From: DASUPK01 sp035265665
GTDB taxonomy: Bacteria > Actinomycetota > Thermoleophilia > Solirubrobacterales > 70-9
NCBI GenBank assembly: GCA_035265665.1
Contig: DATFOK010000005.1
Location: forward strand, 15,230-79,229
DNA: 64,000 bases
Direction of reading: 5' to 3'
The notes under the pieces are model-generated. The model did no database searches and had not been told where the DNA came from. It saw only the letters and a list, made by a program, of their open reading frames with translations. This document shows positions 51,815 to 58,249 of the stretch, piece by piece. How positions within the stretch are numbered: position 1 is the stretch's first letter; every line of letters starts with the position of its first letter. The translations under genes were made by a program, and so were the position numbers.

Positions 51815-51833
51815 TGCGGCGTCGCCAGCGCGC

Positions 51834-52013
51834 CTACTTCCGCAACAGATCTCGCAGGTGACCGCGCTTCTTGCGGGCCTCGCCCTTGCCCTGGCGCGCG
51901 CTGCCCTTCGCCCGACTGCGATCGCTCCCCGTCAGCGCACCCGTCGCTTCCCGAATCCGTCCCCGCACCTTGTCCAGGGTGCCGCCCGCTTTGTCGCGTC
52001 CCTTGCTTCGCAT
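51834..52013 (-). CDS. CsbD-like small stress protein
   Basis: 59 residues from ATG 52013, preceded by the strong ribosome site GGAAGGAG. The sequence GRDKAGGTLDKVRGRIREAT, then GALTGSDRSRAKGSARQGKGEARKK follows the CsbD pattern (K-x-K-x-G-x-L-K-E, gain of T-G-x-x-x, then K-x-x-G-x-x-Q). CsbD family proteins are small, charged and induced by sigma-B-type stress in Bacillus; function unknown. Very basic here (Arg/Lys-rich). In the same direction as its neighbours. Confidence 0.8.
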   Translation of the reverse strand: MRSKGRDKAGGTLDKVRGRIREATGALTGSDRSRAKGSARQGKGEARKKRGHLRDLLRK

Positions 52014-52032
52014 TCGATAGCTCCTTCCAGCG

Positions 52033-52167
52033 CTACTTGCGCAGCAGCTTGTAGGTGATCACCGCGCCGGCGGTGCCGACTACGGCCGCCGCCCCGAGCG
52101 CCCGAGGGGCTCCGGGACGTTCGCCGCCGACTCGATCCGCGGTGACTTTTTTGATGAAGTCGCGCAT
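52033..52167 (-). CDS. 44-residue single-helix membrane peptide
   Basis: ATG 52167 follows the ideal ribosome site AAGGAGG. The peptide has a basic N-terminus (MRDFIKKVTADRVGGERPG) and one short helix (ALGAAAVVGTAGAVITYKLL) ending in basic residues. It is too short to place in a family. Its ribosome site and spacing (25 bases from the upstream gene, 19 from the CsbD gene) support translation. Confidence 0.65.
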   Translation of the reverse strand: MRDFIKKVTADRVGGERPGAPRALGAAAVVGTAGAVITYKLLRK

Positions 52168-52192
52168 TCGGTCCTCCTTGAACTTCCGCGGT

Positions 52193-52510
52193 CTAGTCCT
52201 CGCGCCCCGGGTCCTCTTCCTCTTGCTCGAGCTCGTGCTCCGGCATCTTCGCCCGTGCGCGTGCGGCCCAGCCAATCTCGACGTTCCTGTAGGTGACGCC
52301 CGGCTCGACCTGCTCGGGAAGGTTATGGCGTTCGCTGCTGGACTCGGACTCGATCTCGACGTCCTCTATCCGCTCGTCCGATCGGACGCGCGAGTGGCCC
52401 TCGAATTCCACCTCGACCTCCGGCTTGCTCCTGAACCGAAGCTTGCGGGCGCGCATGGCCGCGCCGATCTCGATGTCCGGCTCACCGCTGAGCGGCCGGT
52501 CCCGGCTCAT
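52193..52510 (-). CDS. Charged 105-residue protein, unknown
   Basis: 105 residues, ATG overlapping the previous stop as ATGA. Strand-like parts PDIEIGAAMRARKLRFRSKPEVEVEFEG and NLPEQVEPGVTYRNVEIGWAARARA are separated by an acidic loop. The C-terminus is Glu-rich. No known family recognised; such proteins may be specific to this lineage's stress clusters. Confidence 0.68.
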   Translation of the reverse strand: MSRDRPLSGEPDIEIGAAMRARKLRFRSKPEVEVEFEGHSRVRSDERIEDVEIESESSSERHNLPEQVEPGVTYRNVEIGWAARARAKMPEHELEQEEEDPGRED

Positions 52511-53937
52511 TGCTCCTCGGCGGCCTGCTTGACGTCCTTCACGGTGATCCGGCCCTCCGCGCCGCTGCCCTCGAGCTCCCCGAGGTCCACGCCCAGCTCC
52601 GAGGCCTGGCGGATTGCCGCATCGGTGGCGTTGTGCTCCTCGGTGGCGTTGTGCTTCTCGGCCCGCTTGCGGCGACGACGCTCACTCAGCTCCATCACCT
52701 TCTCGGTCGCCTTTCGCGTCGCGGCCATCCCGAGATCCTTCGCCTCGTCCGTCGCGGCGGACCCAATCTCCTTGGCCGCCACCTTGGCCGCTTCCTTCGC
52801 GAGCTGCGGTCCAGTGATTCCTGGCGTGCCGTCCTGGCCGTCTTGGCCCTGGGCGCCGTTCTGTCCCTGGGCGCCTCCACCGCCCTGGCCGTCACCACCA
52901 GCAAGCCCTCCGAGGGCTCCGGTAAGTCCTCCGGCCGCCTGGCCTGCCTCACCGGCCGCCTGTCCGAGCCCTCCAACCGCTTCTCCGGCTCCTCCGGCGG
53001 CCTCGCCGGCCGCCTGTCCGAGTCCTCCAACCGCTTCTCCGGCTCCGCCGGCGGCCTCGCCGGCTCCTTGGCCGACTTCGCCGACCGCCTGTCCGGCGCC
53101 TTGGCCGACGTCTCCGGCGGCCTGACCGGCGCCCTCCCCAACGTCTCCGGCGGCCTGACCGGCGCCCTCGCCGACATCTCCCACCGCCTGGCCGGCGCCC
53201 TCGCCGACCTGGCCGACCGCTTCACCGGCGCCCTCGCCGACATCTCCCAGGGCCTGGCCGGAGCCCTGGCCAACCTGCTCGACGGCGTCGCCCGCACCCT
53301 CACCGATCTGCGGCAGAGCCAGCGCCGCACCGTGGCCGGCGTGCTCGACCGCCTCGCCTGACTCGCCGACCATGTCACCGGCGCCGGCGCCGACGTCCTG
53401 AACCGCCTCGCTGAGGCTGTGGACGAGCTCTGGATTGCGGTCGATTGTGGTCATCACGCGATCGACGATCGCGGCCACGTGGTCGAGGCGGACCTTGAGC
53501 AGCGCCTGCGCCTCGACGCCCTCGATGTCGATCTCGAGGTGGCCTAGCTTGACGTCGACGCCGACATCGAGGGTGACGAGGTCGAGCACCTGCGCCTTGA
53601 GCGCCACATGCGCCTCGAGGTCCGCGAGCTTCAGATAGATCTTGTCGATCTTGATTACCGGGACGTCAAGCAGGACGTCGGGGTCCTGGCCCGTCTCGGC
53701 TAGCGGTGAGGTGGCGTAATCGCGGTACTCGCGCTCGGCGACGGTCGCCCGGCCCTCGACGTTCTTTGCGAAGCGGTACTTCTCGCTCTTCTGCGATGCC
53801 GACCGCGCATCGGCGCGCGGCGACATCGACTTTCCGTTGGAGCGGGAGCGGTTACTGCGAGACGTGCTGCGGCTCGAGCTCGACTGGCTCGAGCCGCCAC
53901 TGTTGGAGGAGCGCGACTTCTTGGAGTTCGTCGCCAC
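52507..53937 (-). CDS. Hendecad-repeat protein with SR-rich N-terminus, collagen-like triplets and E3-binding-like C-terminus
   Basis: 476 residues, GTG start overlapping the previous stop by one base. Residues 1-50 are Ser/Arg/Lys-rich. Residues 85-182 form a strand-helix core (VLLDVPVIKIDKI...VEAQALLKVRLDHVAAIVDRVM...DRNPEL) shared with the next gene upstream. Residues 211-298 hold eight 11-residue repeats (consensus VGEGAGQAAGD), followed by two 18-residue units, then eight Gly-X-Y triplets (355-378). A helical segment follows, and residues 438-474 (AIRQASELGVDLGELEGSG then GRITVKDVKQAA) match the peripheral-subunit-binding / E3-binding fold. Function unknown. Confidence 0.85.
   Translation of the reverse strand: MATNSKKSRSSNSGGSSQSSSSRSTSRSNRSRSNGKSMSPRADARSASQKSEKYRFAKNVEGRATVAEREYRDYATSPLAETGQDPDVLLDVPVIKIDKIYLKLADLEAHVALKAQVLDLVTLDVGVDVKLGHLEIDIEGVEAQALLKVRLDHVAAIVDRVMTTIDRNPELVHSLSEAVQDVGAGAGDMVGESGEAVEHAGHGAALALPQIGEGAGDAVEQVGQGSGQALGDVGEGAGEAVGQVGEGAGQAVGDVGEGAGQAAGDVGEGAGQAAGDVGQGAGQAVGEVGQGAGEAAGGAGEAVGGLGQAAGEAAGGAGEAVGGLGQAAGEAGQAAGGLTGALGGLAGGDGQGGGGAQGQNGAQGQDGQDGTPGITGPQLAKEAAKVAAKEIGSAATDEAKDLGMAATRKATEKVMELSERRRRKRAEKHNATEEHNATDAAIRQASELGVDLGELEGSGAEGRITVKDVKQAAEEQ
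53044..53307 (-). repeat. Eight 33-bp tandem units encoding hendecads
   Basis: Each unit encodes an 11-residue motif V-G-[EQ]-G-[AS]-G-[QED]-A-x-[GE]-[DQEG]. The DNA copies vary at wobble positions, so the selection is on the protein. The 11-residue period (three helical turns) is that of LEA-type and other hendecad helices. Confidence 0.85.
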
Positions 53938-55058
53938 TATCCGCCTCCTCCCTGTTGCTGGTTCTGCTGCGGCTGCTGGGGCTGGGGCTGCTGTTGCGGC
54001 TGGGCCTGCTGTTGCTGTTGCGCCTGCTGTTGCTGGCCCTGCTGCCCCGTCAACTGTCCGACCCCCTGCTGGACGCCCTGGCCGACGCCCTCCGCACCCT
54101 GGGCGGCGCCTTGCCCCAGGCCCTGAGCCGCCTGCCCGGCGCCCTGGCCGAGGCCCTGGGCCGCCTGGCCAGCGCCCTGGCCAACTTCGCCGAGCGCCCG
54201 ATTGGCACCCTGGCCGACCTCGGGCAGCGCCTGCTTGGCACCCTCGCCGACGCCGCCCAGTGCCTGGTTGGCTCCCTCACCGACCTCACCGAGCGCCGAA
54301 CCCGCGCCCTTCCCCACTTCCGGTAGTGCCTGCTCGGCGCCCTCGCCGACGTCCTCGACCGCGTCGCCTGACTCGTCGAGCATATGGCCCGTGCCGCCAC
54401 CGACCTCCTCGACGGCCTTCCCGACGCCCTCGAGCAGCTCCGGGTTGCGGTCGAGCGACAGCAGGACACGCTCGAGGATTTTCGTAACGGTGTCGAGCCG
54501 CGCTTTGAGCAGCGCCTGCGCCTCGATGCCCTCGATCTTCAGCTCGACCTCGCCCAGATGTGCCTGCGCCCCGACGCTGACGTTGAGCAGCTTCCGGACC
54601 CTGGCGAGCACGGCCACCCGGGCATCGAGGTCGTCGACCTCGATGTCGATCTTGTCAACCTTGACGACCGGGATGTCTGCCAGGACATCCGGGCCCTCCT
54701 CCATATCCACGTCCTTCCGGTCCACCACCGAGTAATCGGGGAACTCCTCGCGCTTTCGCTTTCGGCTCCGAGAAGCGCTTCGACCGTTGGACTTTGCCCG
54801 GCTCTTGTCCCTCGGCGCCTTGGAGTCGGAGTCGCTCTCTACGCGCCTCGACTCCGTTTGCGCCCCGGACCTGTTGTGGGTGGACGAAGACCTGCTCGAT
54901 CCGGATGACCGGCTGCGGGAGCTCGCCCCGGACCGACCGCTCGAGGAAGACGAGCGCTTCCTCGACTTGGATGAAGAGCCTTTGGAGCTCTTGGATGAAG
55001 AGCCCTTGGAGCTGCCGGAGCGCTTCTTGCTGCTGGACCGAGACTTTTGCTGGGGCAT
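53937..55058 (-). CDS. Hendecad-repeat protein, paralogue, with SR-rich N-terminus and Gln-rich tail
   Basis: 373 residues from ATG 55058, with AAGGAGGAG upstream. Residues 1-104 are extremely Ser/Arg/Lys-rich. Residues 123-217 are the same core domain as in the downstream paralogue (VLADIPVVKVDKIDIEVDDLDARVAV...IEAQALLKARLDTVTKILERVL...DRNPELL). Residues 237-335 are nine consecutive 11-mers (consensus VGEGAxQALPE). The end (336-373) is Gln/Pro/Gly-rich and disordered. It is the first gene of the minus-strand unit. No catalytic motif is visible. It may build an elongated scaffold or bind nucleic acid through the basic tail. Confidence 0.85.
   Translation of the reverse strand: MPQQKSRSSSKKRSGSSKGSSSKSSKGSSSKSRKRSSSSSGRSGASSRSRSSGSSRSSSTHNRSGAQTESRRVESDSDSKAPRDKSRAKSNGRSASRSRKRKREEFPDYSVVDRKDVDMEEGPDVLADIPVVKVDKIDIEVDDLDARVAVLARVRKLLNVSVGAQAHLGEVELKIEGIEAQALLKARLDTVTKILERVLLSLDRNPELLEGVGKAVEEVGGGTGHMLDESGDAVEDVGEGAEQALPEVGKGAGSALGEVGEGANQALGGVGEGAKQALPEVGQGANRALGEVGQGAGQAAQGLGQGAGQAAQGLGQGAAQGAEGVGQGVQQGVGQLTGQQGQQQQAQQQQQAQPQQQPQPQQPQQNQQQGGGG
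54054..54350 (-). repeat. Nine 33-bp tandem units encoding hendecads
   Basis: The units encode V-G-x-G-A-x-x-A-L-x-[EG] type 11-mers. They begin just after a Pro-free stretch of the core and end before the Gln-rich tail. Unlike the paralogue, several units carry P-E or N-R variations, so the two arrays diverged after duplication. Confidence 0.85.
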
Positions 55059-55099
55059 CCTGCCCTACTCCTCCTTACGACACAGACCGTGGTCGGCGC

Positions 55100-55122
55100 T
55101 TACCCGAATACCCGCGTTCAAC
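55100..55122 (-). promoter_or_regulatory. Sigma-B/sigma-F-like promoter for the SR/hendecad operon
   Basis: Minus strand GTTG (55122-55119) and GGGTAA (55105-55100), 13 bases apart, about 42 bases before the ATG at 55058. The spacing is at the short edge of the pattern. It faces away from the similar promoter at 55159-55184 within the same 190-base intergenic region. Confidence 0.55.
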
Positions 55123-55158
55123 ACGCGCCCGTGCAGTTCCGAAAATCATTTTGCAGCC

Positions 55159-55184
55159 GTTCAAACCCTCTGCACAACGGGTAA
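55159..55184 (+). promoter_or_regulatory. Sigma-B/sigma-F-like promoter for the SR-rich gene at 55249
   Basis: Plus strand GTTC (55159-55162) and GGGTAA (55179-55184), 16 bases apart, about 65 bases before the ATG. Together with the two minus-strand sites it gives every transcription unit of the cluster the same promoter type. Confidence 0.55.
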
Positions 55185-55248
55185 GTCCAGATGCACACCG
55201 CCGGCGCGATTGGCGCTGCTGGCACGGAAGCCAAGAGAGGCGATAACC

Positions 55249-55779
55249 ATGGCCCAGACAACGCGATCCTCGAGTACGCGCTCGAAGTCCTCGAGCACGC
55301 GCTCGAAGCGCAGCGGTTCGACATCCGGCAGATCGACGAGCCGAAACGGCTCGTCCAGCAAACGTAGAAGCACGAGCTCACGATCGGGGAACACGCGAGG
55401 GCGGAGCAGCTCATCGAGGCCGTCGAGCTCTCGCTCGCGCACGACGTCCAAGGCGCGCACGAGCAGCTCGAATGGCGCGATCGGGAAGGCCGGCGGGAAA
55501 GTCGCCGAGTTCGCGTCCAAGGCCAAGACGCCTCTGATGGCAGGCGGCGCGGCACTCGCCGGAATCGCCGGTGCCGCTGCCCTGAAGAGCCGTAACGACT
55601 CGCGGCGGCCGCTCAAGGCACTCCGGAGCGTTTCGCTGCCGAAGTCGCTTAAGAACGTGGACCTGGGCAAGGTCGACCTCAACACAGTCACCTCGGCGGC
55701 GCGCCGGATGCAATCGATCGGCGAGCAGGTGGGCGACGTCGCGGACGCCGCGGAGAAGACCCGCAAGAAGCACAAGTAG
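55249..55779 (+). CDS. SR-rich protein with hydrophobic segment
   Basis: 176 residues from ATG 55249 (AGAGAGG site upstream). Residues 1-74 are Ser/Thr/Arg/Lys-rich, with a dense SR/SS/TR pattern. Residues 94-112 are hydrophobic and Ala/Gly-rich (PLMAGGAALAGIAGAAAL), then a basic part and a helical C-terminus (NTVTSAARRMQSIGEQVGDVADAAEKTRKKHK). It is divergent from the hendecad operon. The tail resembles those of histone H1-like and SR-type disordered proteins, so nucleic-acid or membrane binding is possible but unproven. Confidence 0.75.
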   Translation: MAQTTRSSSTRSKSSSTRSKRSGSTSGRSTSRNGSSSKRRSTSSRSGNTRGRSSSSRPSSSRSRTTSKARTSSSNGAIGKAGGKVAEFASKAKTPLMAGGAALAGIAGAAALKSRNDSRRPLKALRSVSLPKSLKNVDLGKVDLNTVTSAARRMQSIGEQVGDVADAAEKTRKKHK

Positions 55780-55788
55780 CCACGCGGC

Positions 55789-56532
55789 TCAGTCGCTGTC
55801 CGCCGTCCTGAGGAACGCCTCCAACCGCTCGTTGTAGGGGGCCCCGGTCGAGGGAACGGTGTGGCCCCGTCCGGGGAGGACGCCGCGTTCTGCGGACAGA
55901 CCATCCGCGAGGGCGTCGCAGACCGCCTCGAAAGCGGGCGAGTGGCCGCCGGAGAGAACCAGCACCGGGAAGTCCGCGGCGGCGAGCTGCTGCAGCGGGA
56001 TGTCGGCCTCCCAGGAGGGCCGCTCCCGCTTGAGCAGCTCGACGCCGTGGAGCAGCTCTTGCGGCAGGTCCTCCGGGGTCCCGTAGGCGGACCCAGCCCC
56101 GCCCCGGAAGAGGCGCAGGAACTCTTCCGACGAGATCGATGAGGCATTCCCGAAGAGGAGCTCCCCGTTGGCGATCATCTCGTCGACCACCGGCGTGCCC
56201 TCCGCGACCCGGAGGCAGCCGGGCTCGGAGACCGTCAGTGAGCGGACCGCCTGCGGCCGCTCGGCCGCCGCGAGCAGTGCGATCACGGCGCCGTACGAAT
56301 GCCCGACCAGGTGCGCGCCGTCGCCAAGCAGCTCGGCGAACATCGGCGCCTCCACTTCGAAGTCGTTTCGCTCGAGCGGCGGGCTCTCGCCGAAGCCGGG
56401 GCGGCTGGGAATGAGCAGCGTCCAGCGCTCGGCGAGCTCGCGCTGCTTTCGCCAGGTGACCGACGGCCCGACGATGTCGCCGTGGACGAAGACAATCGGC
56501 GGCCCGTCCCCAATCCGTTCCACCGCAAGCAT
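55789..56532 (-). CDS. Alpha/beta hydrolase
   Basis: 247 residues from ATG 56532. Oxyanion segment VFVHGDIVGPS, nucleophile elbow GHSYGAV (Ser), and the C-terminal catalytic His in GRGHTVPSTG; Asp/Glu acid lies near FPVLVLSGGHSPAFEAVCDAL. It fits esterase/lipase-like or hydrolase proteins of the classical 250-residue type. Substrate unknown. Convergent with the SR-rich gene (9 bases apart) and divergent from the GT2 gene. Confidence 0.88.
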   Translation of the reverse strand: MLAVERIGDGPPIVFVHGDIVGPSVTWRKQRELAERWTLLIPSRPGFGESPPLERNDFEVEAPMFAELLGDGAHLVGHSYGAVIALLAAAERPQAVRSLTVSEPGCLRVAEGTPVVDEMIANGELLFGNASSISSEEFLRLFRGGAGSAYGTPEDLPQELLHGVELLKRERPSWEADIPLQQLAAADFPVLVLSGGHSPAFEAVCDALADGLSAERGVLPGRGHTVPSTGAPYNERLEAFLRTADSD

Positions 56533-56560
56533 GGTTGAACAAACCCTACGATCACCCGGG

Positions 56561-57586
56561 ATGAAGCTGATCATCCAGGTGCCCTGCCTGAACGAGGAGG
56601 AGTTGCTCCCTCGCCTGCTCGCTGAGCTGCCGCGCGAGGTCGCCGGATTCGACGAGGTCGAGTGGCTGGTCGTGGATGACGGATCCAGCGACGGCACGAT
56701 CGAGGTCGCGCGCAGGCACGGCGTCGACCACCTGGTCAGGCTGACGACCAACAAGGGCCTCGCGACTGCCTTCCAGGCCGGCCTCGACGCGGCGCTCAAG
56801 CTCGGCGCCGATGTGATCGTCAACACCGACGCCGACAACCAATACCGCTCCCAGGACATTCCGCGCCTGGTCGAGCCTGTCCTCGCAGGCCGCGCGGACA
56901 TCGCGGTAGGAGACCGGCAGGTGCGGAGCATCGACCACTTCTCCCCCAGCAAGAAGCTGCTCCAGCGCCTCGGCAGCTGGGTGGTCCGCCGCGCGTCCGG
57001 CACCGACGTTCTCGACACGACCTCCGGCTTCCGCGCCTACAACCGGGAGGCGGCGCTCCAGCTGATCGTCGTGTCCCGCTACACGTACACGCTCGAGAGC
57101 CTGATTCAGGCCGGAAAGATGTCGGTCGCCCTCGAGGACGTCCCGATCTCGACGAACCCCACCGATCGCGAATCCCGCCTCGTCGGATCGACGTCCTCGT
57201 ACGTGCGCCGCAACGCCTTCGCGATCTTCCGGGCCTACACGCTCTATGAGCCGCTGCGCGTGTTCATGATCCTCGCGCTCGTCTTCGGCGCGCTCGCGGT
57301 GGCGGCCTGGTCTCCCTTCCTGCTCGACTGGATCCTCAACGGCGACCGCACCGGTCACATCCAGTCGCTGATCCTCGGGGCAGTGCTGATGCTGGCGGCG
57401 GTCCAGATGTTCGCGCTCGGGATCATCGGCGACGCACTAGCCGGCCAGCGGGCGATCGCGCAGCGCGTCTATGAGCGCGTCCGGCGCCTCGAGCTCGATG
57501 CGGGAGTCCAGCCCACCTCCTACGAGCGGCTTACCCCCGACCGAGCACTCACCGTGGAGACGATCGAGACCTCTATAGCCCGGTGA
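56561..57586 (+). CDS. GT2-family glycosyltransferase with C-terminal membrane helices
   Basis: 341 residues from ATG 56561. N-terminal GT-A domain: IIQVPCLNEEELLPRLL, VVDDGSSDGT, NKGLATAFQAGLDAAL and the DxD-type VNTDADNQY; TSGFRAYNREAALQL follows. Two membrane helices sit at the C-terminus (VFMILALVFGALAVAAW and ILGAVLMLAAVQMFALGI). The layout is that of polyprenyl-phosphate sugar transferases such as DPM or ArnC-like enzymes. It overlaps the methyltransferase gene by four bases. Confidence 0.9.
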   Translation: MKLIIQVPCLNEEELLPRLLAELPREVAGFDEVEWLVVDDGSSDGTIEVARRHGVDHLVRLTTNKGLATAFQAGLDAALKLGADVIVNTDADNQYRSQDIPRLVEPVLAGRADIAVGDRQVRSIDHFSPSKKLLQRLGSWVVRRASGTDVLDTTSGFRAYNREAALQLIVVSRYTYTLESLIQAGKMSVALEDVPISTNPTDRESRLVGSTSSYVRRNAFAIFRAYTLYEPLRVFMILALVFGALAVAAWSPFLLDWILNGDRTGHIQSLILGAVLMLAAVQMFALGIIGDALAGQRAIAQRVYERVRRLELDAGVQPTSYERLTPDRALTVETIETSIAR

Positions 57587-58209
57587 GCACGGTCGCATCA
57601 GCCGAGCGCGGCGGGAACGTCTACGACAAGTACGGGACACAGAACCCGATCTCCAGGCGGCTCGTCGCCGGGTTCATGTCCGCCCTCGACGAGCTGGTCG
57701 GGCGCACGGGCGCACGCGAGGCGCACGAGGTCGGCTGCGGCGAGGGCGAGCTCTCCATCCGGCTTGCGCATCGCGGACTTCGGGTCCGCGGCACCGACGC
57801 CTTCCCGCAGGTCCTGGAGGAGGCGCGGGAGCGCGCCCGGACGGCCGGCGTGGAGATCGAGTTCGAGGCGACCTCAGTCGAGGAACTCGATCCGGACAGG
57901 CATGCCGCCGAGCTGGTGGTCTGCTGCGAGGTGCTCGAGCACCTGGACGATCCGCAGCAGGGCCTGGAGGCGCTCGCCGCCCTCGCCAGGCCCTGGCTGA
58001 TCGCGAGCGTTCCCCGGGAGCCCCTCTGGCGCGCCCTCAACCTGGCGCGGCTCTCCTACGTGGGAGCGCTCGGCAACACGCCGGGGCACCTCAGCCACTG
58101 GTCGAAGCCCGCCTTCGAGCGGTTTCTGGGCGAGCGCTTCGAGGTAGTCGAGGTGCGCAGCCCGATCCCGTGGACCATGGCGCTGTGCCGCGCCGCGGGC
58201 TCGGGTTGA
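57583..58209 (+). CDS. SAM-dependent methyltransferase
   Basis: 208 residues, GTG start. Class I fold: EAHEVGCGEGELSIRLAHRGLRVRGTDAFPQVLE, then AAELVVCCEVLEHLDDPQQGLEALAAL. It resembles UbiG-like or O-/C-methyltransferases of lipids or sugars. It follows the GT2 gene and precedes a large membrane protein, so a cell-surface glycan or lipid pathway is plausible. Confidence 0.83.
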   Translation: MSTVASAERGGNVYDKYGTQNPISRRLVAGFMSALDELVGRTGAREAHEVGCGEGELSIRLAHRGLRVRGTDAFPQVLEEARERARTAGVEIEFEATSVEELDPDRHAAELVVCCEVLEHLDDPQQGLEALAALARPWLIASVPREPLWRALNLARLSYVGALGNTPGHLSHWSKPAFERFLGERFEVVEVRSPIPWTMALCRAAGSG

Positions 58210-58249
58210 GCCAGGTCCGAAGATCGCCCGTCTAACATTGCCGACCCTC

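Noticed and set aside
53044..54350. CRISPR-like direct repeats of 33 bp
   Set aside because: No unique spacers; the units are contiguous and encode in-frame 11-residue repeats.
50779..55779. Gas-vesicle gene cluster
   Set aside because: SRPBCC and SR-rich proteins can occur near gas-vesicle genes, but no GvpA, GvpF/L, GvpN or GvpK is present in the window, so the link cannot be supported.
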